Source of the DNA: CAZLMW01 sp964560875
GTDB lineage: Bacteria; Myxococcota_A; UBA9042
DNA: 64,000 nucleotides
Assembly: GCA_964560875.1 (NCBI GenBank)
Contig: CAZLMW010000017.1
Span: forward strand, 23,613-87,612
Reading direction: 5' to 3'
A program made the position numbers and the translations under genes. Shown here one piece after another: positions 7,506 through 17,462 of the stretch. Every line of letters begins with the position of its first letter. Within the stretch, counting starts at the first letter, position 1. The notes below the pieces were generated by a model. That model worked only from the letters and a program-made list of their open reading frames with translations. It was not told where the DNA came from and ran no database searches.

Positions 7506-9989
7506 CTACTCGCCCGAACCCAGCAAGGCCGCCCGGGCCCCCGGTTTGGCATGAACCGTGGACCGGCCGCCGCCACCGATATCACCGTGCAAGGGCCGCA
7601 AATCGTCGAGGCGTCGCTGCACGCGACCCATCACGGTGTCGGCGGGATAGCTTCCGCGCCGATCCCGTTCGCCTGACCTCTTGCCGGTGAGGATCTCGAT
7701 CCCTTCGTCGATCGTCTTGACCGGCCAGACATGGAACGTCCCGGCGTCCATCGCCTCGCGCACGTCCTTGTCGAGCATCAGGTGCATGACATTTTGGTGC
7801 GGGATGAGCACGCCCTGGTCGCCGGTCAGTCCGCGTGCCTGGCAGCACCGGAAGAATCCCTCGATCTTGTGGTTGACGCCGCCCACCGGCTGGATTTCGC
7901 CGAGCTGGTTCACGCTGCCGGTCACGCCGATACCTTGGGCAATCGCCACATCAGCGAGATCACTGATGATTGCGTAGAGCCATGTGCTTGACGCGCTATC
8001 GCCATCGACCGCTCCGTAGCTCTGCTCGAACGTCACGGTAGCCGTCAAAGCGAGCGCGGTGTGCTGTGCGAATCGGTGCCCCAGGAAGCCCGCAAGGATG
8101 TGCACGCCCTTGTCGTGGATCTCCCCAGACATGTTCACTTCGCGCTCGATGTTCACGATGCCTGCACGACCCGCGAAACAGCGCGCCGTCACGCGGAAGG
8201 GGCGCCCAAACTCGTGTTCGCCAACCGCCAACACCGCCAATCCGTTGATCACGCCGATACGCGAGCTCGCGAACTCGAGCAGCAGCTGCCCATCGACCAG
8301 GTCGTCTTGCATCTTGTCGGCGATGAGACTGGATCGAAGCTGTCGTTCGCGGATCGCTCGCTCGACGTGAACGCGCGAAATGAGCTCCTTGTCATCGGCC
8401 TTGGCGTGGAAGTTGGCCTCGATCAAGACATTGCTGATGTCATTGAACCGGAGGGTGAGCTTCCGCTGGGATTCTACGAGGCGGCTGCCGTGCGCGATGA
8501 CAGCGGCCACGGCCTCTCGATCGAGGGGCGCGCAATTGTTGTTATGGGCCGCCGTCGCAATGAATCGAACGTACTTGTGAACCGCGTCGTCCGTGCGTCG
8601 GATCTCGTCGTCGAAATCCGCCTTCACCTGGAAGATCTTCCGGAAATCATCATCGCTGCGATAGGCCATGTGATACAGCGTGTTACCGCCGATGAAGATC
8701 AGCTTGAACTCGATGGGAATCGGCTCGGGTTTCAGGCCGCTGGTGGGTAGCAGACCGGCGCTCTCGCCGAGGTCTTCGATGGCCGCTTCCCGGTTTCGCA
8801 GCGTCGTCTTCAGCGTCTCCCACACGCCGGGGAGGGCGAAGACATCCGCGGCGTGAACAACGAGGAATCCGCCGTTTGCGCTGAGCAGCGAACCGGCTTG
8901 GATCATCGTGTGGTCGGTGAAGTAGATGCCCTGCTCAACGCGTCGTTCGATTTTGCCGAAGAGGCGATAGAACGTCGGGTGTGACTCGAAGATGACGGGC
9001 GCACCCTCGGTCTTCGAGTTGTCGACAAGCACCTTGACGCGGTAGGCCACAAAGGGGTCGGCCGCGTGCGGGTTGTCGTCGTCCTCGTCGGGCAGAAACT
9101 TCGCGAAATGGTCGACGAAATCCTTGATCATCCCGTCGAAGAAGTTGCGCAAGCGGCGGTTGCAGCCGCGGTATTTGCGCCTCAGCCTCGATACGGGCTT
9201 GCGAATCACGCGCTCGGCAAGATCCCGCGTGTATTTGTCGAGCAGCTCCTGCGTCTCCTTCTCAATTTGCCGGTTCGCCTGCACGAAGTCGGTCAACAGG
9301 GGCTCAAGCAGCTCGCGCCGCGCCTCAACTTCCTGTCGCGCCTCGTCGGGCAGCGCGATGATCTCCTTTTCGTCCAGCGCCTCCCCCTCGACTACGGGCA
9401 TGGTCTTCAGCTCGCCCTCGTCGCCGGTCACGATGTCGAAGTGGATCTCGGCGGCCCGCCGGCGTAGCACGTGGAACGCGTCGTTGCTTCGCGCATTGCC
9501 CTCGTAGATCGCCCGCTGAAGCCGCTCTTGATGTGCGCGCGCGTGGAAACTTTTGGCGAGGTCCTCGCGAACCCTCTCAAGCAGCTTCTCGAGGTCGGTC
9601 TTGAGCTTGTTGCCGCGGCCCGGGGGCAGGGCAAGCGCGACCGGCGCCGCCTTATCGTCGAAATTGTGCAGGTACACCCAGTCCGAGGGCACCTCCCGCT
9701 TCGGCGCCACGCTGCCCAGCAACGCTTTGAGTTGGCTGCGTTTTCCAGTGCCCGACGCACCCGCCACGTAGACGTGGAAGTTGTGGCGGTGGATGGCGAG
9801 GCCGATTTCCAAGCTGCGCTGCGCGCGATCCTGTTCGATCACCGATTCGAGGATCTCGACATCGCGCGTCGTCTCGAACGTGAGCGTGTCGATCGCCACC
9901 TGGACGGTCGTCTTGCTCGATTCGAGCGACTCGGGGCGCTTGACGGGGTGGAGCCCGCCAGTGTCGAACGTCGTCGGCGCGTTGGTCAT
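7506..9989 (-). CDS. Lon-related ATP-dependent protease (LonH/YcbZ type)
   Basis: 827-residue AAA+ serine protease of the family related to E. coli YcbZ. The Walker A motif GASGTGKR is at residues 77-84. A charged helical insertion lies near 160-270. The C-terminal Lon proteolytic domain has the Ser/Lys dyad: Ser665 in DGDSAS and Lys708 in GGVNHK, separated by 43 residues exactly as in E. coli Lon. The start was set at the ATG because GGAGGA sits immediately upstream of it; a TTG four codons earlier would place that ribosome site inside the gene. It ends 6 bases from the convergent MopE-like gene. Substrates are unknown. Confidence 0.92.
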   Translation of the reverse strand: MTNAPTTFDTGGLHPVKRPESLESSKTTVQVAIDTLTFETTRDVEILESVIEQDRAQRSLEIGLAIHRHNFHVYVAGASGTGKRSQLKALLGSVAPKREVPSDWVYLHNFDDKAAPVALALPPGRGNKLKTDLEKLLERVREDLAKSFHARAHQERLQRAIYEGNARSNDAFHVLRRRAAEIHFDIVTGDEGELKTMPVVEGEALDEKEIIALPDEARQEVEARRELLEPLLTDFVQANRQIEKETQELLDKYTRDLAERVIRKPVSRLRRKYRGCNRRLRNFFDGMIKDFVDHFAKFLPDEDDDNPHAADPFVAYRVKVLVDNSKTEGAPVIFESHPTFYRLFGKIERRVEQGIYFTDHTMIQAGSLLSANGGFLVVHAADVFALPGVWETLKTTLRNREAAIEDLGESAGLLPTSGLKPEPIPIEFKLIFIGGNTLYHMAYRSDDDFRKIFQVKADFDDEIRRTDDAVHKYVRFIATAAHNNNCAPLDREAVAAVIAHGSRLVESQRKLTLRFNDISNVLIEANFHAKADDKELISRVHVERAIRERQLRSSLIADKMQDDLVDGQLLLEFASSRIGVINGLAVLAVGEHEFGRPFRVTARCFAGRAGIVNIEREVNMSGEIHDKGVHILAGFLGHRFAQHTALALTATVTFEQSYGAVDGDSASSTWLYAIISDLADVAIAQGIGVTGSVNQLGEIQPVGGVNHKIEGFFRCCQARGLTGDQGVLIPHQNVMHLMLDKDVREAMDAGTFHVWPVKTIDEGIEILTGKRSGERDRRGSYPADTVMGRVQRRLDDLRPLHGDIGGGGRSTVHAKPGARAALLGSGE

Positions 9990-10173
9990 GCTTTCCTCCA
10001 ATCTCAGGCACGAACTACGGCCCGCGAGAGGCCCATTCGGAGCGGACGGAAGACTTGCGCGCTAGACGGCCATCGTGTCGATCAGGGCCTGCGCGGCAGA
10101 CCGCTGGGATGGCGCGCGACGCAATCGTGGCCGTCGCCGAAAGGCGCAAGCGAGACGGCGAAGCGTACCGTTC

Positions 10174-12012
10174 TCAGTTGCTCATGACCATGGTGGCGTA
10201 GGGCTCTTTCGCCTCGAACTGGCGGCGCGCCGATGACGCCGCTGCGTGCGATGTGTACGGCCCGAGCCGGACGCGGAAGAAGGTGCCCCGCGCCGGCACG
10301 ACGATCCGCGTAATCATCGGCTTGTGCCCTTTGCCCTTGAGCAGTTTCACGAACGAACGCGCCTCGTCCGCGCTCTTGAAAGCCTTTATCTGGACGAAGA
10401 AGCGGCGTTTACCCGCGGGCGCTGCTCCGCGAGGCGCTGCCGGTTTGGCAGGCGCGGCCGGGCGGGTCGTTTTCACGGCTTTGTTACGAGCGGTCGCGAC
10501 GCGCTTTTTCGCCGCCGCCTTCTTCTGCTGGGCCGCCTTCTTCTGCTGGGCAACGCGCTTGTGCTCGGCCGCCTTCTTCTGCTCTGCGATCTGCTTTTCT
10601 GCGGCGATTCGCGTGTTTTCGGCGATCCGCTTTTCGTCCGCGGCGCGCCTCGCCTCCGCCGCTTGGCGTTGCCCTTCGAGCCTCTTGGCTTGGGCAACCT
10701 GCTCGGCGAGACGTTTGGCCGCGGCCGCGCGCTGCTGCGCCGCGATCCGCGTCTGCTCGGCGATTCGTTTTGCGTCGCTCGCTCGCTTTGCGTCCACCGC
10801 CCGTTTCGCTTCCGCGACTCGTTGCTCGGCCGCATGTTCAGCGACCGCGACGGCGGCGCGCGCGGCAGAGGCTTTCTTCATGGCCACTTCGGCGCGCACG
10901 CGCGTCATTTCGAGCTCTGCACGTCGGCGCTGTTCGGCATCTTGGCGCGCCCGCGTTTGGGCGAGGAGTCGCGCTTGGGTTTCCCGCAGCCGTGCCTCGC
11001 GTTCCGTGGCCAGCCGGGCTCGTTGCGCGGCCTTCTCTGCTACGCGAACACTCTGTTCCGCCTGCAGCTGTGCGATCTTGCGCTGCTCTTCCGCCGCCGC
11101 GCGCTGCTTTTCCGCCGCCGCGCGCTGCTTTTCGGCGACCTGCGCCAGTTTCGCCGCCTCGTCGCGCCGCTTGAGGGATTGCGCCGTGGCGGCTTCGGCC
11201 TTGGCGATGGCGAGCTTCGCCTTGCGCGCGCGTTCTTCCAACTCAAGCATCGCGCGCTGTGCCGTGGCGGCGTCGACGGCTGCGTTGAACGACTCGGCAC
11301 GTCGCCGCTTCTGCTCCAACGTGAGCCAGGCCAGGTTGCGGCGGGCATGGTCCACGGCCTCGATGTGCCGCCGCCGCAACGCTTTCTGAGCCATGTCCTG
11401 CATGCGCACAGCGTCGATTCCGGCTGAGCAAACCTCGGCGACATCGGCGCCCCGCTCGCTCGACCCAACGGGCACGTTCTCCGTGGCCCAGGCAGCGCCA
11501 TCGGGACCTACCAGGTTGCCGCGGTAGAGGTCGGCTGGTTCGCACGGGCGCTCAGCCGCCGCGAGGCCACTCGACACGTCTTTGGGAGCCCGCATGGGTT
11601 CGCTGCGCACCAATTCGGGAGAGACGCCGTCCGCCCCGTCTGCCTCGGCCGCGGCCTGCGCAATCTGGGCCTGGCGCGTCGACTTCCAAGCGCGCCGAAT
11701 GCCTGCGCTACGACCGACGGCCTTGGGCATGATCGGCTCGGACGAGGGCAGGGCTGCGGCCGCGCGGTGTTTGTGTCCTGCGGCAGCGACCCGAGCAACG
11801 GGCGTTTCGACATGATGGATGGCCATTGGCCGGGCATCGATCGCGGCGGGGGTGACCGCGGTGACATCGGCATGTTCTGCGGCCGTCAGGAACCCGCCGG
11901 CGAAAGCGGCGCCAAAACCCGCTGTGGCGCCCATGGCGATCCACAGGACATGCCGCACTTCGAGGTGCAGCTCGATTCGCTCCCTGACACGTCCCCATTC
12001 ACGCAATGCCAC
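10174..12012 (-). CDS. Membrane-anchored coiled-coil protein with C-terminal SPOR domain
   Basis: 612 residues starting with GTG 3 bases after the argS stop, so translationally coupled to it. One membrane segment lies near residues 22-45 (MGATAGFGAAFAGGF). A long Ala/Arg/Lys/Glu-rich region (about 210-520) is almost certainly a helical rod or coiled coil. The C-terminal 75 residues are a SPOR domain (FFVQIKAF, later TFFRVRLGPY), which in known families binds denuded glycan strands of septal peptidoglycan. The architecture resembles FtsN/DamX-type or TolA-like proteins. A role at the division septum or cell envelope is an inference. Confidence 0.8.
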   Translation of the reverse strand: MALREWGRVRERIELHLEVRHVLWIAMGATAGFGAAFAGGFLTAAEHADVTAVTPAAIDARPMAIHHVETPVARVAAAGHKHRAAAALPSSEPIMPKAVGRSAGIRRAWKSTRQAQIAQAAAEADGADGVSPELVRSEPMRAPKDVSSGLAAAERPCEPADLYRGNLVGPDGAAWATENVPVGSSERGADVAEVCSAGIDAVRMQDMAQKALRRRHIEAVDHARRNLAWLTLEQKRRRAESFNAAVDAATAQRAMLELEERARKAKLAIAKAEAATAQSLKRRDEAAKLAQVAEKQRAAAEKQRAAAEEQRKIAQLQAEQSVRVAEKAAQRARLATEREARLRETQARLLAQTRARQDAEQRRRAELEMTRVRAEVAMKKASAARAAVAVAEHAAEQRVAEAKRAVDAKRASDAKRIAEQTRIAAQQRAAAAKRLAEQVAQAKRLEGQRQAAEARRAADEKRIAENTRIAAEKQIAEQKKAAEHKRVAQQKKAAQQKKAAAKKRVATARNKAVKTTRPAAPAKPAAPRGAAPAGKRRFFVQIKAFKSADEARSFVKLLKGKGHKPMITRIVVPARGTFFRVRLGPYTSHAAASSARRQFEAKEPYATMVMSN

Positions 12013-12015
12013 GTG

Positions 12016-13971
12016 TCACTCCTCGGTCCCCGTTGCCGAGCCGCGCTCGGGCAAAGACACCATTCGATCGGGGGCGGTAACGCCCAACATCGCAAGCCCG
12101 TTGCCAACCACACGCTTGAGCGCTGCGATGAGCGCCAGTCGCGCCGCGGTCATCGCCGCGTCGTCGGTGATCACACGCCCGTCGGTCTTGCCGCGGGTGT
12201 AGTACCCGTGAAACTGCTTGCAGACATCCAACAGGTAAAAGGCGACCTGGTGCGGTTCACGCTGCCGCGCAGCACGTGCGACGACCTCGGGAAACGCCGC
12301 GATGGTCATCGCCAGCGCGCGTTCGTCATCCCGGTCCAGCGCGCTGAGGTCGGCCTTCTCGTCGATCGCGAGCCCGGCATCTCGCGCCCTGTCCAAGATC
12401 GAGGCCAATCGGGCGTGACCGTACTGGACGTAGTAGACCGGGTTGTCCATCGACGTTCGGCGCGCAACTTCGAGATCAAAATCAAGCTGTGCGTCCGGTT
12501 TGCGGGTCAAGAACGTGAACCGAACGGCGTCGCGTCCCGACGTCGCTTCGGCCGTTGAAACCTCTTCGACCACGTCGCGCAGCGTCACGAACTCGCCCGC
12601 TCGCTTGCCCATCGGCACGGGTTTGCCGTCCCGCAGCAGCGCCACCATCTGCACCAGGAGAATCTCGAGTCGGTCGCCGCTCCAGCGCTCTGCGCGCGGA
12701 TCTCCTTCGCTACGTCGCACGTCGCCGAGCGCCTCGATAACACCCTTGAGCCGCGACACGTAGCCGTGATGGTCCGCTCCGAGAATGTTGATGAGGTGAT
12801 CGAACCCGCGGCCAAGCTTGTTGTCGTGGTACGCGATATCCGCGGCGAAGTACGTCGGGCGGCCATCGCTGCGGATGACCACGCGGTCCTTGGTGTCTCG
12901 GTACTTCTTGGGGATGTCCTCGCGGGTGCCTCGGAACGACAGCGGCACGCCGGACTCGTTGCGCTTCTCTTCGTCGTCGAACGTCCAGTCGCGCGGTCGC
13001 AGTCGCTCGCAGCATTGCGCGATCAGGTTGCTGGCGTCGGCGTCGTCGAGCGCCTCGAGGCCATGCAGCGAACGTTCTGAAAAGAAGCGGTCGAAGCGAA
13101 TATCCAGCAGCGCGAGGTCCCGCCGGATGTCCTCGAGCATCGCCCGCCACGCCGCGACCGCCACACCGCGGTTGTCAGCACGGCCCGTGGGGTTGCCCCC
13201 CTCGTTGGCGCTCCACCAGGCGTTGTCGTCCCATGACGGGGCGTCGGAGCCGCAGAATACGTCGCTCTGCAGCAACTCGGCGGCCGTCTCCGCGATATAG
13301 CGACCGCGGTAGCCGTCCTCGGGAAAATCGGCAGGCAGCCGCAGCGGTTCGGCCTCGATGCGAGCCTTTCTGTCGGTCTCAGAGACGTGCGTAAGTTCGC
13401 GAATCCACGACCAAACACTCAACCCGAGCATGGCGATCTGGTTGCCGACGTTGTTGACGTAGTACTCGGTCGTGACCGCGTACCCGGCAGCTCGCATTAC
13501 CCGAGCGAGGGCGTCCCCGAGCACGGCTCCGCGTCCATGACCGACGTGCAGTGGTCCGGTGGGGTTGGCGCTGACAAACTCGAGCAGCACCCGCTCGCCT
13601 CCGCCAGCGTCTGAACGTCCGTAGGCGTCTGAGTCGTTTGCGACGTCGGCGATCGCGCCCTGCCAGCCGGCGGGCGACAACCGGATGTTCACAAACCCCG
13701 GTCCGGCCACGTCCGCCGAGGCGATGAGGCCGTCGGTGTCCGCTGACTCCAGGTGCGCAATGAAGCCCTCCGCGAGCTTGCGCGGGTTGGTGCGCGCGGC
13801 CCTGGCCATCGAGAAGCACAGGTTTGTCGATATATCGCCGTGACTCGCCTGGCGTGGACGCTCGAGCGGAACGTCGCTGGCGTCCATAGCGCGCGGCAGG
13901 GCACCTGCCTCGTGGGCTGATTGCGTTGCGCGGGCGATCGTCGCCCGGACTCGGTGGTGAAGTGTGGCCAT
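12016..13971 (-). CDS. argS: Arginyl-tRNA synthetase
   Basis: Class I aminoacyl-tRNA synthetase that charges tRNA-Arg. The HIGH-type signature is ANPTGPLHVGHGRG in the first third. The N-terminal additional domain (about 1-110) and the DALR anticodon-binding C-terminal domain with the conserved NPVYYVQYGHAR segment are present. As in many ArgS proteins, the KMSKS motif is divergent (PMGKRAGEFVTL). The length is 651 residues, somewhat long for the family. It leads a two-gene unit with the SPOR protein downstream. Confidence 0.95.
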   Translation of the reverse strand: MATLHHRVRATIARATQSAHEAGALPRAMDASDVPLERPRQASHGDISTNLCFSMARAARTNPRKLAEGFIAHLESADTDGLIASADVAGPGFVNIRLSPAGWQGAIADVANDSDAYGRSDAGGGERVLLEFVSANPTGPLHVGHGRGAVLGDALARVMRAAGYAVTTEYYVNNVGNQIAMLGLSVWSWIRELTHVSETDRKARIEAEPLRLPADFPEDGYRGRYIAETAAELLQSDVFCGSDAPSWDDNAWWSANEGGNPTGRADNRGVAVAAWRAMLEDIRRDLALLDIRFDRFFSERSLHGLEALDDADASNLIAQCCERLRPRDWTFDDEEKRNESGVPLSFRGTREDIPKKYRDTKDRVVIRSDGRPTYFAADIAYHDNKLGRGFDHLINILGADHHGYVSRLKGVIEALGDVRRSEGDPRAERWSGDRLEILLVQMVALLRDGKPVPMGKRAGEFVTLRDVVEEVSTAEATSGRDAVRFTFLTRKPDAQLDFDLEVARRTSMDNPVYYVQYGHARLASILDRARDAGLAIDEKADLSALDRDDERALAMTIAAFPEVVARAARQREPHQVAFYLLDVCKQFHGYYTRGKTDGRVITDDAAMTAARLALIAALKRVVGNGLAMLGVTAPDRMVSLPERGSATGTEE

Positions 13972-14253
13972 GTGAACTGGACCGCCGTCGATGTTGAAAC
14001 GTGGCCCGCGTAAACCGTAAACCGGGCCGCCTTTCCGTCAAGAAAAGGGGTAGCTGGACCGCAACCGCCCGCGCGTCAACCCCAATCACCGAAAATCGAC
14101 GGATGCGAGACGACGGAATATCGCGATGTCGGGCACTTGCGAGCCGCCGCCGATCCGATTTGGGCCGGAGCCGCGTGATCGGCTACCTTCGGCCGCCGGC
14201 CCGCCTCCCCCCAAGACACCGAGAGGCCAGGGTCGTCGCTGACGGGGTAACAA
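13972..14253. other. Intergenic region between divergent argS and epimerase genes
   Basis: 282 bases between divergent starts that must hold both promoters. By eye I see no convincing hexamers, repeats or RNA structure. Confidence 0.4.
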
Positions 14254-15195
14254 ATGGTCCAGGCCCGAACAGTCGTCGTCACCGGCGGAGCCGGATTTCT
14301 CGGCTCAGCTCTGTGCGACCGCTTCATCGCGGACGGATGGCGTGTCATCGCCGTTGACAACCTCTGCACCGGAAAACGGGCCAACGTGGCTCACCTGGCC
14401 GACGAAACGCGCTTCGAGCTTGTCGAAGCCGACGTCTGCGAAGGCCTTCCGATCGCCGGCCCTGTTGACGCCGTTCTCCATTTCGCGTCGCCAGCGTCTC
14501 CTCGCGAATACCAACGCCTCGCGATCGAGACGATGAAAGTCGGCTCGGTCGGCACATTCGCCGCCCTTGAGCTCGCCGAAACCAAGGGCGCGACGTTCCT
14601 CTTCGCGTCCACAAGCGAGGTGTACGGCGATCCGCTTGTCCATCCGCAACGCGAGGACTACTGGGGCAACGTCAACTCCATCGGTCCGCGCAGCATGTAC
14701 GACGAGGCGAAGCGCTTCAGCGAAGCGGCGACCATGACGTGGCGCGACAAACGCAGCGTCGACACCCGGCTGGTGCGGATCTTCAACACCTATGGTCCCC
14801 GGATGTCCGCCGACGACGGCCGCGTTGTCCCCAACTTCGTCTGCCAGGCGCTGCGTGGCCAGCCGCTCACGGTCTATGGCGACGGCAGCCAGACGCGTTC
14901 GTTCTGTTACGTAACCGACACGGTCGACGGAATCGTGCGCGTGTTGGCCGGCGGCGATCATCTTCCGTACAACATCGGCAACCCGGTCGAGCACACCATC
15001 TTGGCGTTCGCCCGGACCATCGCCGAAGCGGCCGGAGACACCCAGGTCGTCTGCAAACCCCTGCCGGGCGACGATCCGAAACGCCGCAAGCCGGACATCG
15101 AACGCGTGTCGCGTCTGGGTTGGGCGCCGCAGGTAGAGCTCGCCGACGGACTCGCCGATACCGTGTCCTATTTCCGGTCGTCCCTCCGACTCTGA
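14254..15195 (+). CDS. NAD-dependent sugar-nucleotide epimerase/dehydratase, UDP-glucuronate decarboxylase-like
   Basis: Extended short-chain dehydrogenase of 313 residues. The Rossmann motif is GGAGFLG at residues 11-17 and the catalytic pair Tyr149/Lys153 sits in MYDEAKR. Segments SPASPREYQR, TSEVYGDP and RIFNTYGPRM are characteristic of the UDP-xylose synthase (UXS) branch, which converts UDP-glucuronate to UDP-xylose; dTDP-glucose 4,6-dehydratase-like activity is the alternative. It probably supplies sugar for surface polysaccharide. No glycosyltransferase or capsule genes lie nearby. Confidence 0.85.
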   Translation: MVQARTVVVTGGAGFLGSALCDRFIADGWRVIAVDNLCTGKRANVAHLADETRFELVEADVCEGLPIAGPVDAVLHFASPASPREYQRLAIETMKVGSVGTFAALELAETKGATFLFASTSEVYGDPLVHPQREDYWGNVNSIGPRSMYDEAKRFSEAATMTWRDKRSVDTRLVRIFNTYGPRMSADDGRVVPNFVCQALRGQPLTVYGDGSQTRSFCYVTDTVDGIVRVLAGGDHLPYNIGNPVEHTILAFARTIAEAAGDTQVVCKPLPGDDPKRRKPDIERVSRLGWAPQVELADGLADTVSYFRSSLRL

Positions 15196-15255
15196 CGCGG
15201 TCGCGCTGGCCTTCGACGGCAACCGGTCTACGACCAGCACAGCCCAAACACAGCC

Positions 15256-15290
15256 AAAAACGAAAAACGACGCAGCCTCGAGGCAGCGCC
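15256..15290 (-). terminator. Rho-independent terminator downstream of rpmB
   Basis: On the minus strand an imperfect 9-position stem with a TCGA loop (15269-15290, two mismatches) is followed by two runs of five T. It lies about 20 bases after the rpmB stop. Confidence 0.6.
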
Positions 15291-15310
15291 GTATTCGAAA
15301 GTATGTTCGC

Positions 15311-15556
15311 TTAGTTGCGAATCAGCGTCTTCGGATCGATGCCGTGCTTCTTGCAAAACGGGAGCAATCCGACCTTCGCGATGCTGCGAAGAGCACGTGC
15401 GGACACCTTGACGCGGACGAACTGACCCAACTCCGGGACCCAGATTCGTTTGCGCTGCAGGTTGGGAACCTGGCGCATCTTCGTCTTGTTGTGCGCGTGG
15501 CTGACGCGGTTGCCCACGAGGGGACGCTTTCCGGTGATCTGGCATCGACGGGCCAT
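15311..15556 (-). CDS. rpmB: 50S ribosomal protein L28
   Basis: 81-residue basic ribosomal protein of the large subunit. It begins MARRCQITGKRP and contains the diagnostic GNRVSHAHNKTKMRQVPNLQ-type segment. A strong ribosome site (GGAGGA) lies 5 bases before the ATG. L33 (rpmG), often paired with L28, is not adjacent here; the gene stands alone with its own terminator. Confidence 0.95.
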   Translation of the reverse strand: MARRCQITGKRPLVGNRVSHAHNKTKMRQVPNLQRKRIWVPELGQFVRVKVSARALRSIAKVGLLPFCKKHGIDPKTLIRN

Positions 15557-15756
15557 GGCTTCCTCCGCTGATAGAGCCGCGCAGTGCTCCTAAAAGGGAC
15601 GCGGTGTCTACAGCCGCCTCAAACCGGTGTCAAGCAAGAATCCGTCAGTGGGGCGCGGTCCAGCGTCTCCATCGCCCGGGCGAACGCGCGTGCCCGCCAA
15701 CAAACGCGCCGTCGAATCCGCCTTCTCTCGCGCCCGGCATCGGGTACAGTTGCGCC

Positions 15757-16659
15757 ATGTCTCACCGCACCGCGCGATCCGCGATCTCCGCTGGCTTCGA
15801 AGCCGCCACCGCGATCGTAGCCGGCGCCTCCGTCGATGCCGAAGTCGTGGAGCCCGGGGTTATCCGTGTCCCGTTGACCACCCCGACGCTGCCGCCCGCG
15901 ACCGAAACGAACCACTACCTGGTGGGCGACGAGGTAGCCGTTATCGTCGATCCGTCCACACCGTCTCCGAACCTGCGCCGCGCGCTGGTGGATCTCGTGG
16001 AGTCGCTCCAGATGGAGGCGAGCTGGCGCTTCCAAGCGCTGTTTCTCACCCACCACCACAACGATCACGCCGGGGCCGCGGCCGCCTTTGCCGAGCGTCT
16101 CGCCTTGCCGATTTGGGCGCATCGCGAGACGGCTGCTCGCCTGCCGAATCTGCAGATCGATCGCCTGATCGCCGACGGTGAGGTCGTCGCACGCAGCATC
16201 GAGGGCCCTTGGCGAGCCGTCTTCACGCCGGGACACGCGCCCGGACACCTCGTCCTGCATCGCGAGGGCGGCGGCATGATCGCTGGCGACATGGTGGCGG
16301 GCGAAGGCACGATCTTGATCGACCCGCACGAAGGCAGCATGAGCGCGTACCTGGCGAGCTTGCAGCGGATGCGCGACCTCGATCCAGCGTGGCTTGGACC
16401 CGCGCATGGCCCGATCCTCCACGACGCGGACGAGCTGCTGGACTACTACCGGCACCACCGCCTGGAGCGAGAAAGCCTCGTGGTCGCAGCCCTGACGACG
16501 GAATACCGCGCCGACGACGCGCTGTTGCCGGATGTGTATGCCGACGTACCCCGTTACGTGTGGCCCATCGCGTTGCGATCGCTGCGCGCTCACCTCATCC
16601 ACCTCGCCGAGCAAGGACTGGCTCAAAGCGACGCTGACAACCGCTGGCGGGCCACTTGA
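15757..16659 (+). CDS. Metallo-beta-lactamase-fold hydrolase (LACTB2-like)
   Basis: 300-residue MBL-fold enzyme. The metal-binding motif THHHNDH, the later His of TPGHAPGH, and the Asp of AGDMV form the expected dinuclear zinc site. A C-terminal winged-helix-like region (YRHHRLERE onward) matches the LACTB2/RNase-like hydrolase group, which includes endoribonucleases and thioesterases. The ATG chosen follows a TACAGT-like box by only a few bases; the longer upstream frame has no coding character. The substrate is not predictable. Confidence 0.82.
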   Translation: MSHRTARSAISAGFEAATAIVAGASVDAEVVEPGVIRVPLTTPTLPPATETNHYLVGDEVAVIVDPSTPSPNLRRALVDLVESLQMEASWRFQALFLTHHHNDHAGAAAAFAERLALPIWAHRETAARLPNLQIDRLIADGEVVARSIEGPWRAVFTPGHAPGHLVLHREGGGMIAGDMVAGEGTILIDPHEGSMSAYLASLQRMRDLDPAWLGPAHGPILHDADELLDYYRHHRLERESLVVAALTTEYRADDALLPDVYADVPRYVWPIALRSLRAHLIHLAEQGLAQSDADNRWRAT

Positions 16660-16913
16660 CGGTGTGTCTGCAGAAAACGGCGCGACGGGGTGGAAAAACG
16701 AGGCGTCGGCCATTGCATGTGCGTAGGGCCGGACGCATAATCAGCCGCGGTCTTCACATCGAGGACCGCATCCGGGACAACCGGAGGCGGGTTCACGAAT
16801 CGGGACGAACACGGCAGGCTCCAGCGGCCGCGTGAGGCCCGTAACACGCTTCCCCAACACAAGCCGCGCACACGACGTGACAGCGGTGATAAGAAAGGAC
16901 GGACGGAGACGCC

Positions 16914-17363
16914 ATGACCTTTTACATCCAGCGCGATGGCCAGCCCAAGCAGTACTCCATCGAGGCGCTTTCCGACATGGTCAAGAACGGCCAGTTGCGC
17001 GCCGATGAGTACGTCTTTGATGGCCGCACGCAAAAATGGATCGGCGCAACGCAGGTGCCCGAGCTGGCCGACGCGTGGAAAGCCGCCGGCGGCGGTGGTG
17101 GCGGCAAAGCCGATGCCCCTGCGCCAGCGAAGCCACAAATCAAAGCTGGCGGCGCCAAGCCAAAGAAACGCAGCAGCAAGAAGTTCAGCGAGACTTCGTG
17201 GTTCATGTCCGCCGTCACGTACGAGGAAGGCGGCCTGACCCCGAGCGAGATGGACGACCACGACGTTGGCGACAAGTTTGAAAACCTGCCGCCGGTGCCG
17301 GATGAACTCCGCAAGAAGTTCTCGCTGTCGATCGCTGATCTCGAAGACGGCAAAAAGAAATAG
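16914..17363 (+). CDS. GYF_2-domain protein
   Basis: 149 residues. Residues 1-55 match the bacterial GYF_2 fold (FYIQRDGQPKQYS, later DEYVFDGRTQKWIGA), a small module thought to bind proline-rich peptides. A Gly/Ala/Lys/Pro-rich linker follows (about 60-95), then a conserved acidic tail. There is no signal peptide or membrane segment, so it is cytoplasmic. In Myxococcota such domains often sit at the front of larger membrane or signalling proteins; here the domain stands alone. The partner is unknown. Confidence 0.75.
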   Translation: MTFYIQRDGQPKQYSIEALSDMVKNGQLRADEYVFDGRTQKWIGATQVPELADAWKAAGGGGGGKADAPAPAKPQIKAGGAKPKKRSSKKFSETSWFMSAVTYEEGGLTPSEMDDHDVGDKFENLPPVPDELRKKFSLSIADLEDGKKK

Positions 17364-17462
17364 CGGTCGTCGGCGTCCCAAGCGCCGCTCCGCAACATCG
17401 CGCATTCTGTCCCGCGCCCCGAACCGGTGACCGCTCTTGCGGCCCCGCGCTGAGACAACGAC

